Below are positions 43,719 through 53,331 of a stretch of DNA of 55,350 nt, piece after piece (position 1 is the stretch's first letter; each line of letters opens with the position of its first letter). Under the pieces are notes generated by a model, which saw only the letters and a list, made by a program, of their open reading frames with translations, did no database searches and was not told the DNA's origin. Location: contig JAFDYI010000001.1 in assembly GCA_018267475.1 (NCBI GenBank), positions 1 to 55,350 on the forward strand, read 5' to 3'. A program made the translations under genes and the position numbers. The DNA comes from Bacteroidota bacterium. GTDB lineage: Bacteria; Bacteroidota; Bacteroidia; B-17B0; Aurantibacillaceae.

Positions 43719-44856
43719 CTCCTTTTTTATTATCTATAGCATTAAAAATACGAGCTGTTTGGTATGTTTTTTTATCTAATCGGTTGCTTAAAATAACCAA
43801 AGTAGTTTTGTCGCTTTTTCTGTATTGAAAAGCTGTACGGTAGCCGTGCCACCAACCGTTATGAAACACAATGGTGTCGCCTCCATTTGGGTTGATGCGA
43901 AACCCTAAGCCGTAAAATCGGCCGTTGCCCGATCGTACCTGAGGTTTAGTAGCTTCTTGTATCGATTGAATAATTTTACCCGAAAATAAAAACTGCGCGT
44001 AGAGCAGCATATCCTGCGAGGTAGCGCACACTCCTTTGTCGCCAAAAACCCCATCAAATTCATCGGTGCCTATAGGCCTTTTTCTATAATCAAAAGCCAT
44101 CGCTTGATGTTGCAGCGTATCTTGTATAGAAAAGAAGGCGGCGTGCTGCATACCGGATACATTAAAAATATGTTGCTGCACAAAATCTTGAAACGATTGC
44201 CCGCTTACTTTTTCAACCAACAGTGCCAGAAGCACATAATTTGTGTTGTTGTATTGGAAACGCCTGCCGGCTTTAAAATAAGCATCGGGCTTGTAGGTAA
44301 TAAGTAAATCTAATACTTTTTGATTGCTTAAAGCGCTGTCTGTTTTAGGTAAGTGGTAATAGAAGTATAAATAGTTGGGCAAGCCGCTGGTATGCGACAG
44401 TAAATTTTTTATGGTAATATTAGGGTAAGGAAAAGACGGGAAATATTTTTTTATATCATCTGAAAGGCTTATTTTTTTTTGGCCTATCAATTTTAAAACC
44501 GAAACCGCCGTAAAGGTTTTGCTTACCGAGGCTAACTGAAAAACAGATTCATTGCTTAGCGATGTTTTGCTTTTTATGTTTTCATACCCAAAGGCTTGTT
44601 GATATACTAAAGTATCTTGGCACATAACGGCCACGCAGCCATTAAAAGTACCTTGTTTGTAGTCGGCACTAAAAATAGAATCCAACACCTGTTGCTTCTT
44701 TTGCAACAAACGAGATAGTGTAGCCGGCGCTTTCAGTACTATCTTTTGCATTTTAGGAATCATAGTAGGCTGTGCGGCTTTACTTTTAGATAAGCCTATG
44801 TACCAAGCAAAAGCCAACACACAAATTCCGGATAAGATGAACGAAAGTACTTTCAT
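43696..44856 (-). CDS. Serine hydrolase, beta-lactamase class C-like
   Basis: A 386-residue protein with an N-terminal signal or anchor (about 5-22). The catalytic domain has the S-x-x-K motif in FQLASVSKTFTAVSVLKL, the Tyr motif in YNNTNYVLL, and an H-x-G-type third motif in FHNGWWHGY. This is the fold of class C beta-lactamases, esterases and D-Ala-D-Ala peptidases. Resistance cannot be inferred; Bacteroidota carry many such hydrolases. It is the upstream gene of a two-gene unit. Confidence 0.88.
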   Translation of the reverse strand: MKVLSFILSGICVLAFAWYIGLSKSKAAQPTMIPKMQKIVLKAPATLSRLLQKKQQVLDSIFSADYKQGTFNGCVAVMCQDTLVYQQAFGYENIKSKTSLSNESVFQLASVSKTFTAVSVLKLIGQKKISLSDDIKKYFPSFPYPNITIKNLLSHTSGLPNYLYFYYHLPKTDSALSNQKVLDLLITYKPDAYFKAGRRFQYNNTNYVLLALLVEKVSGQSFQDFVQQHIFNVSGMQHAAFFSIQDTLQHQAMAFDYRKRPIGTDEFDGVFGDKGVCATSQDMLLYAQFLFSGKIIQSIQEATKPQVRSGNGRFYGLGFRINPNGGDTIVFHNGWWHGYRTAFQYRKSDKTTLVILSNRLDKKTYQTARIFNAIDNKKGDEADDED

Positions 44857-44945
44857 TGTAAAATTAAAGTGGCATAGTTAAAAACTTATATGCAATTTTG
44901 CAAAAAATAGAGCATTCGTTTTTCATCTATTTAAAAACAAAAAAT

Positions 44946-45401
44946 ATGAATAGAGTTTGGATATACACCAGCGCAAAACCCTTTAGCGCAGAAACAGAAG
45001 CCCTTTTGCAAGAAGAATTGCGGCTTTTTACACAAAAGTGGAATGCACACGGCACAGCCCTTACCTCTGTGTACGAAATTTTACACCACCATTTTATTGT
45101 AATAAAAGCCGATGAACAAAAATTTTCTGCCAGTGGTTGCAGCATTGATACGCAACTTCGGTTTATAAAAGAATTAGAAACAAAATACCAATTGGTGTTA
45201 TTAGACAGGTTGCAAGTAGCATATACAAAAGAGCAAGAGGTGCGGGTAGTACATGCCTCAAAAATACCGCAAATGCTCCAGGAAAATACAATCAATGAAA
45301 ATACGATGGTGTTTAATACGAGCGTAAGTGATGAAGATGCGTATAAAAAATATTTTGAAATTCCATTGAAAGAAAGCTGGTTGTACAAGCAAAAAGCGTA
45401 G
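44946..45401 (+). CDS. Conserved Bacteroidota protein (often labelled ABC transporter ATPase), no ATPase motifs
   Basis: The start at 44946 gives 151 residues beginning MNRVWIYTSAKPFSAETEALLQEELRLFTQKWNAHGTAL. This is a recognisable small family in the phylum. An upstream in-frame ATG at 44898 would add 16 residues of poor quality. FSASGCSIDTQLRFIKELE is also typical. No Walker motifs are present, so the common database name is wrong. Function is not known. The gene is 15 bases upstream of the CoA-transferase gene. Confidence 0.8.
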   Translation: MNRVWIYTSAKPFSAETEALLQEELRLFTQKWNAHGTALTSVYEILHHHFIVIKADEQKFSASGCSIDTQLRFIKELETKYQLVLLDRLQVAYTKEQEVRVVHASKIPQMLQENTINENTMVFNTSVSDEDAYKKYFEIPLKESWLYKQKA

Positions 45402-45416
45402 CGCTTTTTTTATAGC

Positions 45417-46496
45417 ATGAAGTCAAAAAAAAATACATTTAAAGGCTTACGGGTAGTGGAGTTGGCCTCGGTGCTGGCAGGGCCCAGCGTGGGTTTGTTT
45501 TTTGCTGAATTGGGAGCCGAGGTGCTAAAAATAGAAAACAAAAATACCAACGGCGATATTACCCGTAGCTGGAAGTTGCCTTCAGAAAATAAAAATGAAA
45601 ACGCTTCGGCCTATTTTATGTCGGTCAATTTTTTAAAAAAACATTTATTTTTAGATATCAATACCCCTGCGGATTATAAAACCTGCATTGCCCATATAAA
45701 AAAAGCCCATATTGTAATTGCCAATTACAAAAAAGGAGACGACAAAAAATTAAAAGTAGATTATAACACCTTAAAAAAAATAAACCCAAAGCTTATTTAT
45801 GCCTGCATACAAGGATTTTCTGATAACGAAGAGCGTGTAGCTTACGACCTAATTCTGCAAGCCGAAAGCGGCTTTATGAGCATGAACGGTACGCAGAAAA
45901 CAGAACCCCTAAAAATGCCGGTTGCTATGATTGATTTGCTAACAGCGCATCAACTAAAAGAAGCTATTTTGCTGGCGCTATGGCAACAAAAGAAAACAAA
46001 AAAAGGCTGCAAAATAAGTGTTTCTCTTTTTGATACGGCCGTAGCCTCTTTGGCCAACCAAGCCACCAATTGGCTCATAGCCAAGCATGTTGCCCAACGC
46101 ACCGGCTCTTTGCACCCCAACATAGCACCCTACGGCGAAATTTTTACAACTCAAGATAAGCATCAGGTAACTTTTGCCATAGGAAGCAATATGCAGTTTG
46201 CTAAACTGTGCGAATTGCTGGGTGTAGAAAAAACCGCTACACAAGAAAAATTTAGCACGAATCAGTTGCGGGTAATCAATAGAAATAAATTAGCTGTTAT
46301 ATTAAAACAAGAAGTAAAAAAATATCCCTTATCTTACCTGCAAAAAAAATGCATTCAGAAAAAAGTACCCTTTGCTAAAATACGAAACATACAAGAGGTA
46401 TTTGACTTGCCCGAAGCAAAAAAACTGGTACAAACGGTTTCTTTCAATAAAAAAAAGTATCAAGTGGTAAGTTCTTTTACAGCTCGCTTTTCTTAG
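45417..46496 (+). CDS. CaiB/BaiF family CoA transferase
   Basis: A 359-residue protein starting KGLRVVELASVLAGPSVGLFFAELGAEVLKIE, the usual N-terminus of family III CoA transferases. The catalytic Asp is in RVAYDLILQAESGFMSMNG. The C-terminal part is a little shorter than the 390-400 residues common in the family. It would move CoA between organic acids; acceptor and donor are unknown. Confidence 0.9.
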   Translation: MKSKKNTFKGLRVVELASVLAGPSVGLFFAELGAEVLKIENKNTNGDITRSWKLPSENKNENASAYFMSVNFLKKHLFLDINTPADYKTCIAHIKKAHIVIANYKKGDDKKLKVDYNTLKKINPKLIYACIQGFSDNEERVAYDLILQAESGFMSMNGTQKTEPLKMPVAMIDLLTAHQLKEAILLALWQQKKTKKGCKISVSLFDTAVASLANQATNWLIAKHVAQRTGSLHPNIAPYGEIFTTQDKHQVTFAIGSNMQFAKLCELLGVEKTATQEKFSTNQLRVINRNKLAVILKQEVKKYPLSYLQKKCIQKKVPFAKIRNIQEVFDLPEAKKLVQTVSFNKKKYQVVSSFTARFS

Positions 46497-46541
46497 TCAT
46501 TATTTTTTTAAAAAGATAGGGTAGGTTTAAGTAATAAAATG

Positions 46542-46549
46542 TATTTTTG
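46542..46549 (+). promoter_or_regulatory. -7 element directly before the sirtuin gene
   Basis: TATTTTTG matches TAnnTTTG and ends six bases before the ATG at 46556. A leaderless transcript is predicted. No TTG at the standard spacing. Confidence 0.4.
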
Positions 46550-46555
46550 TTTTTC

Positions 46556-47263
46556 ATGAAAAAAAACGAAAAAGTAGTCGTTTTTTCGGGCGCCGGCATG
46601 AGCGCCGAAAGCGGTATTAAAACATTTAGAGATAGTGATGGCCTTTGGGAGCAGCACCGCGTAGAAGATGTAGCCACGCCTGAGGCATGGCAGCGAAGCC
46701 CCAGTTTGGTACTTCGCTTTTACAACGAGCGATTAAGGCAAGCCAAAGAGGCACAACCCAACCAAGGGCATTTGGTTATTGCGCGTTTACAAAAAATGTT
46801 TGAGCTGCAGGTTATTACACAAAACGTAGATGACTTGCACGAGCGGGCAGGCTCAAAAAATGTATTGCACTTGCATGGCGAGTTAAAAAAAATGCGCTCG
46901 TCGATAGATGAAAAACTCATTTTTCCTGTAGAAAATAACGAAATACAATTAGGCCATTTGTGCCCACGGGGTTCTCAGCTACGCCCGCATATTGTTTGGT
47001 TTGGCGAGTCGGTACCCCTTATGGAGCAAGCTATTGATATGGTTTCGGAAGCTACCCTCTTAATAATAGTAGGCACCTCGTTAGTGGTGTACCCCGCTGC
47101 TAATTTAATTCATTATACAACGCCTTCTTGTAAAAAATACTTAATTGACCCCGCTTCTTTTGATGCCTCAACGCTGCATGGCATTACGCACATAAAGAAA
47201 AAGGCATCTGATGGTTTACTAGAAATGGAAAAAATGATGGAGGCTTCGTTTTACACCCACTAA
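46556..47263 (+). CDS. Sir2 family NAD-dependent protein deacylase lacking zinc cysteines
   Basis: A 235-residue protein from ATG 46556 (the frame is open further up only through a TTG). NAD-binding motifs: VVFSGAGMSAESGIKTFRD, TQNVDDLHERAG and the catalytic His in LHLHGEL. The FYNER motif (Y-x-x-R) marks the class III type (desuccinylase/demalonylase, such as CobB or SIRT5). The region that normally holds four zinc-binding cysteines has only one Cys (GHLCPRGSQLRPHIVWFGE). I associate this loss with many Bacteroidota relatives, and the protein should still fold. Confidence 0.9.
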   Translation: MKKNEKVVVFSGAGMSAESGIKTFRDSDGLWEQHRVEDVATPEAWQRSPSLVLRFYNERLRQAKEAQPNQGHLVIARLQKMFELQVITQNVDDLHERAGSKNVLHLHGELKKMRSSIDEKLIFPVENNEIQLGHLCPRGSQLRPHIVWFGESVPLMEQAIDMVSEATLLIIVGTSLVVYPAANLIHYTTPSCKKYLIDPASFDASTLHGITHIKKKASDGLLEMEKMMEASFYTH

Positions 47264-47267
47264 AAAA

Positions 47268-47888
47268 TTAAATTCCCTGTAAGAGGGAAAAAACATAAAA
47301 AACAGCAAGGCTTACACTTGACAATGTGTTAAGTATCAGCATGAAATAATAAAACGCTTTTACCTCAATGTTTTCTACAAATAAAAAAAGCAAGGAAAGC
47401 CCTGATGGGATAAGAATAAGCGGCAGCATTATATACGTTAGGGTGTTGCTTACCCAATAGGTTTGGTTTTGACGTGTGTCTTTTATTTTTTTTATTTCGC
47501 GCAGTAGGTACGATTTGTAAATAAGCAAGCTGTCCCCATTTTTAGGAAAAAAAACATTAGTCTCAACTATTATTTTTATGTTTCTGTGTTTTTGCGCATC
47601 AAGTTGCACAAAGGTTTCTGAAGCAGCCATGGCCTTTTTTGCTATTCCTGCCTCGGGCATGTTTCCGTTTACTACCTTGTCGGGTACGGGGTAATAGGGA
47701 AGCATCCAGTCTATTACAATAAGCTGCGCTATCCATAAAAAGACGATGCAGCTTTTTCGTGCAGCCTTGTATATGGAGGTGCCGTATAGTTGATGAATAA
47801 TTTTGTTTTTCCGGTGTTGTTTTTGTTGATGTAAAAAATCGGCGCGCTCTATGCGCTCTTCCAAAGAAATATCTTCTTTTCTGGGCAT
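47268..47888 (-). CDS. Membrane protein of unknown function (206 aa)
   Basis: A charged cytoplasmic N-terminus (PRKEDISLEERIERADFLHQ) is followed by one span (about 48-68), a soluble extracytoplasmic loop (about 70-140) and two C-terminal spans (about 150-172 and 180-203). No family recognised. Two bases separate it from the gene at 47891, and both are convergent with the sirtuin gene. A 6-bp hairpin, TTCCCT/AGGGAA (47273-47289), in its last codons, followed by T-rich sequence in its reading direction, could be its terminator. Confidence 0.65.
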   Translation of the reverse strand: MPRKEDISLEERIERADFLHQQKQHRKNKIIHQLYGTSIYKAARKSCIVFLWIAQLIVIDWMLPYYPVPDKVVNGNMPEAGIAKKAMAASETFVQLDAQKHRNIKIIVETNVFFPKNGDSLLIYKSYLLREIKKIKDTRQNQTYWVSNTLTYIMLPLILIPSGLSLLFLFVENIEVKAFYYFMLILNTLSSVSLAVFYVFSLLQGI

Positions 47889-47890
47889 GT

Positions 47891-48571
47891 TTATTTTTGA
47901 ATAGCGAACAAAATGCCTTTTAACTTATCTAAAAGGTTTTTTCCTTCCGGAATAAAATAAACAGAAACTTCTTTATGCCTGTTTATCAGGTATAAGTCTC
48001 TGTTGGATACGGTAAGTGTTTTTTCAATGCTGTTTTTTTTACACTCTTTTTCAAAGGCAATAACTTGTTGATACAAATCAGATGTAATATGCATCGTGCT
48101 TAATAACTGATTTCCTTCCCCTTCGTAAGCAAGAGCCGTGTAGCCGTTTTTAGTTTGTGTAAGCGCTATTTTTTGTGTTTCTACTTTTGTTTTGCATAGA
48201 ATAAAAAGAGTGTCGTTTGTTTTTATTTTTTTTGATAGAAAGGTGGTGTCGGCAGCTTTTTTAAAAATTTTTGTTGGCTGGATAAACAGCAGTTCCAATG
48301 TTTTTTTGTTTATTTTTTTCTTTTCTACAATTTGGGTATTAAAAACAGATTGCAGCGTAAAAATATAGGTTCCTTGTTTTAATGATGAAAAAGTTTGTGT
48401 GCCGGCGGTGCAGCTAAAGTTAGTGTCTTTTGAGGATACGTGCAGGCTCCTCCATAAACGGTACTCGGGTACCAGGTTTTGATCTTCTATGGTTACATGC
48501 ACAGCGCTGCGTTTCTGCGCTTTTATGATGAGGCCACAAAAGATAAAAAAAAGAAAAAAATGCTTATACAT
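47891..48571 (-). CDS. Secreted or periplasmic protein of unknown function (226 aa)
   Basis: A signal peptide (about 1-18, ending IIKAQ) precedes a protein of alternating beta segments: GTQTFSSLKQGTYIFTLQ resembles a fibronectin- or CarboxypepD-like strand pair. The C-terminal third is charged and helical. The start overlaps the nifU-type gene by 8 bases, so translation is probably coupled. No family recognised. Confidence 0.65.
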   Translation of the reverse strand: MYKHFFLFFIFCGLIIKAQKRSAVHVTIEDQNLVPEYRLWRSLHVSSKDTNFSCTAGTQTFSSLKQGTYIFTLQSVFNTQIVEKKKINKKTLELLFIQPTKIFKKAADTTFLSKKIKTNDTLFILCKTKVETQKIALTQTKNGYTALAYEGEGNQLLSTMHITSDLYQQVIAFEKECKKNSIEKTLTVSNRDLYLINRHKEVSVYFIPEGKNLLDKLKGILFAIQK

Positions 48572-48806
48572 CTTGAGTAGATTTTACTGCCTCTACGTGA
48601 TTTATTTCAGGAACCGCGCGTTTAATGGTTTCTTCTATACCAGCCCGCATGGTCATGGTACTCATGCTGCACGCTTTGCAAGCTCCTTTCAGTTCTACCC
48701 AAACGGTATCACCGGTAATTTCTACTAACTCTACATCGCCGCCATCAGCTATTAGATAAGGCCTAATGCTCTCTAAGGCTTCTTTTACTTTTTCTTGTAC
48801 GTTCAT
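48564..48806 (-). CDS. NifU C-terminal-domain Fe-S scaffold protein
   Basis: An 80-residue protein, entirely a NifU-like (Nfu) domain: VKEALESIRPYLIADGGDVELVEI at the start, then GACKACSMSTMTMRAGIE with the CxxC that binds a [4Fe-4S] cluster between two subunits. It carries and transfers clusters to target enzymes; the nearby respiratory Fe-S proteins are plausible clients, although this is only inference. First gene of the leftward trio ending at 47268. Confidence 0.93.
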   Translation of the reverse strand: MNVQEKVKEALESIRPYLIADGGDVELVEITGDTVWVELKGACKACSMSTMTMRAGIEETIKRAVPEINHVEAVKSTQDV

Positions 48807-49107
48807 TTTCTAAAAAGCGAAGGTACAAAAAACTTTTATACGCGTGCAAATACTTCTTTTTTTCTACCAAAATCCGCTCTGTTTTCTTGTTTTTATCGTG
48901 CCAAAAAAATAAAATGAATGTATTATATAATTTGTTTTTATTTTATTGTTAATCAATTTATTACAAAAATTATTTTTAAATAAACGCATTAAAAAAAAAG
49001 TTTTTTGTTTTTATAGTACGACTAAAATACAGTAAAATTGTTTACGAAATGGAGCTAAGAAATTTTAGGACTATTTTTTAAAAAGATTGAATTAAAAAAC
49101 ACATACA
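48807..49107. other. A/T-rich intergenic region between divergent genes
   Basis: About 300 bases with no open frame of note. A weak rightward promoter for the large surface protein may be TTG (49005-49007) with TAAAATTG (49033-49040), but the spacer is 25 bases and the -7 has one mismatch. Poly-A and poly-T runs dominate. No clear terminator or RNA structure is seen. Confidence 0.4.
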
Positions 49108-52100
49108 ATGAAACGCTTTTTTTATACATCGTATTTTGCAAAGTATTTTTGGATGGCTTGTGCACTTCTTGTTGTACCGGGTTTTTACAGCAGCATTAAA
49201 GCGCAGTGCCCGCCTACTATAAATGCAGGGCATGATACCAGCGTGGCTTGTGGCATGACGGCTAACTTAGGCGGCCCGGCTACTACCCCTACTGTATCAC
49301 CTATGAATACAGGCGGTTGCAACAGCGCTGCCTCGGCTATTGTAAACCCTGCCGGGGGGGCTTATATCAACAACGTTTCTACTACCGGCGGACTTACTAC
49401 CAACATCAATAATATGAATACTTTGGTGCAAGGCCAAGACCCTACTATAGCTTGGATACCTTTTGCCAACTGGTACTCTAACTACACCTCGCAAATTGTA
49501 GATGTGCATCCGGGCGGTACTTTTATGTTAAACCTGCAAGGCAATAAAGGCGCTACCGGTTCTGCTCCTCCTACCTTCTCTTTTAGAATATGGATAGATT
49601 GGAATAACAACGGTGTGTTTGACAACGTACCCGGCAGTGAGTTGGTTTATACTACGGCTACTTCAGGTTCTAATCCTTTTAATTTTAATAACATTCCCAT
49701 TACGGTACCCGCCACAGCAGCTAATGCTATAGTGCGCATGCGTATTCGTGTGAAATACGGTGCGCCTTGGGTTCCTAGTGATGCAGCCTGTACGCAAAGC
49801 AACCCAGTAGGGTGGCCGGGGCAAGGCAATTACGACCATACTTCTGAAATAGAAGATTACGGCGTAAAAATTTCCCCTTCAAGTGGTGGAGGCAGCGGCA
49901 CCGGTTACACCTATTCATGGTCGCCTCCGGCAGGTTTAAGCGCTACTAACATTCCAAACCCTACGGCTACTCCAAGTGCTACTACGGTTTACACTTTAAC
50001 GGTAACCGATACGGTGCATCACTGTTCGGGGGTGGCTCAAGTAACGGTAACAGTAGGGCAGGCAACTCCTACATTTACGAATCCCGGGCCTACTTGTTCC
50101 GGATCTTCTTTTACCCTTCCTACGCTTTCTACAAATAGCGTTAGCGGTACCTGGTCGCCAGCAGTAAACAACACCGCTACTACTACCTATACTTTTACCC
50201 CTAATACGGGGCAGTGTGCGCAAACTACTACGATGACGGTGGTCGTTAATTCGCCCCCTACGGTTTCTGCGGCTGCCAGCAATTCGGTACTGTGCGTGGG
50301 GCAATCTACCACGCTTACCGGTTCGGGTGCTGCCACCTATACGTGGACGGGAGGCATTAGTAACGGTGTGGCGTTTTCGCCTACGGTTACCACCACCTAT
50401 ACCGTTACCGGGGCTACTGCCGCTGGCTGTACCAATACGGCGGTGGCTACCATTACGGTAAACTCTAAGCCTACGATAACGGTAAACAATCCTGCTTTAT
50501 GTAGTGGAGGCACGGCTACGCTTACGGCCAGCGGGGCTAACACCTATACATGGAGCGGAGGATCTACTGCTAACCCGTATAGCGTAAGCCCGGCGGCTAC
50601 TACTGCTTATACAGTAACCGGAAGCAGTGCTGCCGGCTGTACGAATACCGCCGTAGCCAACGTAACAGTAAATCCTAAGCCTACCATAACCATAAACAAC
50701 CCTACTATATGCAGCGGGGCTACTGCCACGCTTACGGCTAACGGAGCAAATACCTATACATGGAACGGAGGTTCTACTTCTAACCCGTATAGCGTAAGCC
50801 CGGCTGTTACTACCTCTTATACAGTAACCGGAAGCAGTGCTGCCGGCTGTACGAATACCGCCGTAGCCAACGTAACAGTAAATGCCGTTCCTACCGTAAC
50901 GGTAAACAATGCGACTATATGTAGTGGTGCTACCGCTATACTTACTGCCGGCGGTGTTAGCACTTATACATGGAACGGAGGGGCTACTTCTAATCCGTAT
51001 AGCGTAAGCCCGGCTGTTACTACCACCTATACCGTTACCGGGGCTACTGCCGCGGGCTGTACCAATACAGCGGTGGCTATCGTTACAGTTAATCCATTAC
51101 CTACTGTTGTAGCGGTTGCCAGCAACTCTGTAATATGTTTAGGACAATCTACTACCTTAACAGGCTCGGGGGCTGCCACTTATACGTGGTCGGCCGGTGT
51201 AACGAATGGGCTCGCTTTTTCGCCTACTACAACCAACACATACACAGTTACCGGTACTTCAGCTGCAGGCTGCACCAACACCGCCGTAACCAGTGTTACC
51301 GTTAATCCTACCCCGGCTATTTTGGCTCTTGCCAGCAGTTCGGTTATATGTGCAGGACAAACAGTTGTTTTAACCGGTTCGGGAGCCAGCAGTTATACTT
51401 GGTCAAGCGGAGTGAGTAACGGTGTGGCTTTTTCACCTACGGCTACAGCCGTTTACACCGTAAGCGGAACGCCTGGTACTGGTTGTGCCAATACGGCTAC
51501 GGTATCTGTAACGGTAGATCAAATACCTACCCTTGTGGTTACCTCCAGTAATTCGGTAATATGCGTGGGACAATCTACCTCTTTAACAGCTTCAGGAGCC
51601 AGCACTTATACCTGGTCTAACGGAATAAATAACGGTGTGGCGTTTTCGCCTACAACAACGACCTCTTATACCGTTACCGGCGCTACTGCCGGAGGCTGTA
51701 CCAATACAGCGGTGGCTACTATTGTCGTAAACCCGTTGCCTACCTTATCGGTTACCGCCAGCAATACGGTTATCTGTAAAGGGCAATCCCTTACCCTAAA
51801 TGGGGCAGGGGCTAATACTTATGTTTGGACGGGTGGCGTGATAGATGGAGTCGCTTTTTCACCTTCGGTAACAGCAACTTATACCGTTACCGGAACATCG
51901 GCCGCAGGCTGTAAAAACACAACCGTTGTAACGGTAAGTGTAACTCCTATACCAAACCCCGCCTGGACAGCTCCCTCTTTATGCTTGCCATCAGCGGCTA
52001 TTAACCTAAGTCATTTAGTAACCGGTACACCCGGAGGCTCATGGAGCGGCACAGGGGTGTCGGGCACCAGTTTTAATCCTAATGCAGGAACTCAAACCGT

Positions 52101-53187
52101 TACTTATAGTGTAAGCATTGGTGCTTGTACCCAAACTTCTACGCAAACCATTACCATCAATCGTAGAGATAGCGCCACCATTAGCTACGCATCATCTGTT
52201 TATTGCTTGCAAAGCGGCATCAACCCTACCCCAACAATAGGGGGAACTACAGGTGGTGTGTTCACCATCAGCGCTCCTGGTTTTATTAACTCTTCTACCG
52301 GGCAGGTAGCTATACAATCTAGCGGTGCAGGTAGTTTTGTAGTTACATACAATACAAGTCCTTTAGGGCATGCTTGTCCGGCTGCTGTTTCTACTACCAT
52401 CAACATTATTAAACCTCCCGGAGCCGCCTTTAGCTATACCAACTCGGTGTATTGCAAAGGAGGAAGCAATCAGGTTCCGGTTTTTAGAGGGAATAATGTA
52501 GCCGGTACTTTTTCGGTAAAACCAGCGGGCTTAGTATTTACAAATGCTACAAACGGGATTATCAATTTAGCTAACAGTGCCCCCGGTGTTTATACCATAT
52601 ACAACACTACTGCAGCAACGGGTGGTTGTAGCGCCGTAGTAGATTCTTTTAACGTAACTATTACGCAAGTAAAAGCAGCTATAAGCGCTAGCCCCAATAG
52701 CGGTTTTGCCGATTTAGATGTGGCGTTTACCAATGGCAGTTCAACGGGAGCTAACATAAGTTATCTTTGGAATTTTGGCGCGCTTGGCGGCAGTAGTTCA
52801 GAATTTAATCCTTCTTACACCTTTCATCAACCCGGCACCTATACGGTAAACTTGTTGGTTTCAAACGGAGCTTGCTCGGATACAGCCAACGTAGTGATTT
52901 TTGTAGATGAAACAACTTTGTACATACCCAACGCGTTTACCCCTGATGGCGATCATCTAAACGAATCCTTCGGGCCGGTAGGTTATGGTATCGGCAACAA
53001 AGATTATGGTTTTTATATTTTCAATAGATGGGGCGAAAAACTATACGAATCGCACACCCCTTACGAGGCTTGGGACGGAACTTACAAAGGGCAAACCGTT
53101 CAGTGCGATGTATATGTATGGAAGCTGATTTATTTTACCAACGGTAAAGACAATCAAAAAGCAGGAACAGTAACGGTAATACGTTAA
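49108..53187 (+). CDS. Very large T9SS type B (CHU_C) surface protein with Ig-like repeats
   Basis: A 1,359-residue protein: a signal peptide (about 1-33), a GEVED domain (about 120-255, with IWIDWNNNGVFDN and SEIEDYGVKI), then a chain of Ig-like units. Eight units of about 70 residues, each starting CxGxxxxLxxxGxxxYxWxxG, lie at about 391-950. A PKD-like domain (about 1200-1265) follows. The last 85 residues are the type B sorting domain (YIPNAFTPDGDHLNESFGP, FNRWGEKLYES, W-x-L-x-Y). It is exported by T9SS and attached to the surface or secreted. It probably acts as an adhesin. Units differ little, suggesting recent duplication. Confidence 0.92.
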   Translation: MKRFFYTSYFAKYFWMACALLVVPGFYSSIKAQCPPTINAGHDTSVACGMTANLGGPATTPTVSPMNTGGCNSAASAIVNPAGGAYINNVSTTGGLTTNINNMNTLVQGQDPTIAWIPFANWYSNYTSQIVDVHPGGTFMLNLQGNKGATGSAPPTFSFRIWIDWNNNGVFDNVPGSELVYTTATSGSNPFNFNNIPITVPATAANAIVRMRIRVKYGAPWVPSDAACTQSNPVGWPGQGNYDHTSEIEDYGVKISPSSGGGSGTGYTYSWSPPAGLSATNIPNPTATPSATTVYTLTVTDTVHHCSGVAQVTVTVGQATPTFTNPGPTCSGSSFTLPTLSTNSVSGTWSPAVNNTATTTYTFTPNTGQCAQTTTMTVVVNSPPTVSAAASNSVLCVGQSTTLTGSGAATYTWTGGISNGVAFSPTVTTTYTVTGATAAGCTNTAVATITVNSKPTITVNNPALCSGGTATLTASGANTYTWSGGSTANPYSVSPAATTAYTVTGSSAAGCTNTAVANVTVNPKPTITINNPTICSGATATLTANGANTYTWNGGSTSNPYSVSPAVTTSYTVTGSSAAGCTNTAVANVTVNAVPTVTVNNATICSGATAILTAGGVSTYTWNGGATSNPYSVSPAVTTTYTVTGATAAGCTNTAVAIVTVNPLPTVVAVASNSVICLGQSTTLTGSGAATYTWSAGVTNGLAFSPTTTNTYTVTGTSAAGCTNTAVTSVTVNPTPAILALASSSVICAGQTVVLTGSGASSYTWSSGVSNGVAFSPTATAVYTVSGTPGTGCANTATVSVTVDQIPTLVVTSSNSVICVGQSTSLTASGASTYTWSNGINNGVAFSPTTTTSYTVTGATAGGCTNTAVATIVVNPLPTLSVTASNTVICKGQSLTLNGAGANTYVWTGGVIDGVAFSPSVTATYTVTGTSAAGCKNTTVVTVSVTPIPNPAWTAPSLCLPSAAINLSHLVTGTPGGSWSGTGVSGTSFNPNAGTQTVTYSVSIGACTQTSTQTITINRRDSATISYASSVYCLQSGINPTPTIGGTTGGVFTISAPGFINSSTGQVAIQSSGAGSFVVTYNTSPLGHACPAAVSTTINIIKPPGAAFSYTNSVYCKGGSNQVPVFRGNNVAGTFSVKPAGLVFTNATNGIINLANSAPGVYTIYNTTAATGGCSAVVDSFNVTITQVKAAISASPNSGFADLDVAFTNGSSTGANISYLWNFGALGGSSSEFNPSYTFHQPGTYTVNLLVSNGACSDTANVVIFVDETTLYIPNAFTPDGDHLNESFGPVGYGIGNKDYGFYIFNRWGEKLYESHTPYEAWDGTYKGQTVQCDVYVWKLIYFTNGKDNQKAGTVTVIR
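50281..51960 (+). repeat. Eight tandem coding repeats of about 200-220 bases
   Basis: The Ig-like units share long near-identical DNA stretches, such as AGCGTAAGCCCGGCTGTTAC and ACCTATACCGTTACCGGGGC, in several copies. Units 2-4 (about 50,480-51,080) are the most alike. Unequal crossing-over here would change protein length in frame. Confidence 0.8.
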
Positions 53188-53257
53188 TGCTTTTTTAGCA
53201 GATAATAGCCATTAAGGTAGAAAATCGCCCGCTTGCTGCCTAATCCGCTTCGTTTAG

Positions 53258-53331
53258 TTTAATTTTTGTTTTTTACTACCAATAAAGTTAAATAATTGTT
53301 AATTATTCAAATCGAGTTGTTTTTAACAAAA
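53258..53331 (+). repeat. 74-bp direct repeat, copy 1 (promoter-bearing)
   Basis: Matches 54826-54899 with one mismatch (C at 53313, T at 54881). It carries the TTG box of a promoter; both copies are followed by a -7-like element and by TTTATGAGT. Confidence 0.85.

Noticed and set aside
43696-44856. Antibiotic-resistance beta-lactamase
   Set aside because: The S-x-x-K/Y-x-N fold is shared by esterases and peptidases; nothing here points to drug hydrolysis.
44946-45401. ABC transporter ATPase, a common label for this family
   Set aside because: No Walker A, Walker B or signature motif is present in 151 residues.
49108-53187. Possible CRISPR array in the repetitive stretch
   Set aside because: The repeats are long, coding and in frame, and encode Ig-like domains; there are no unique spacers and no cas genes.
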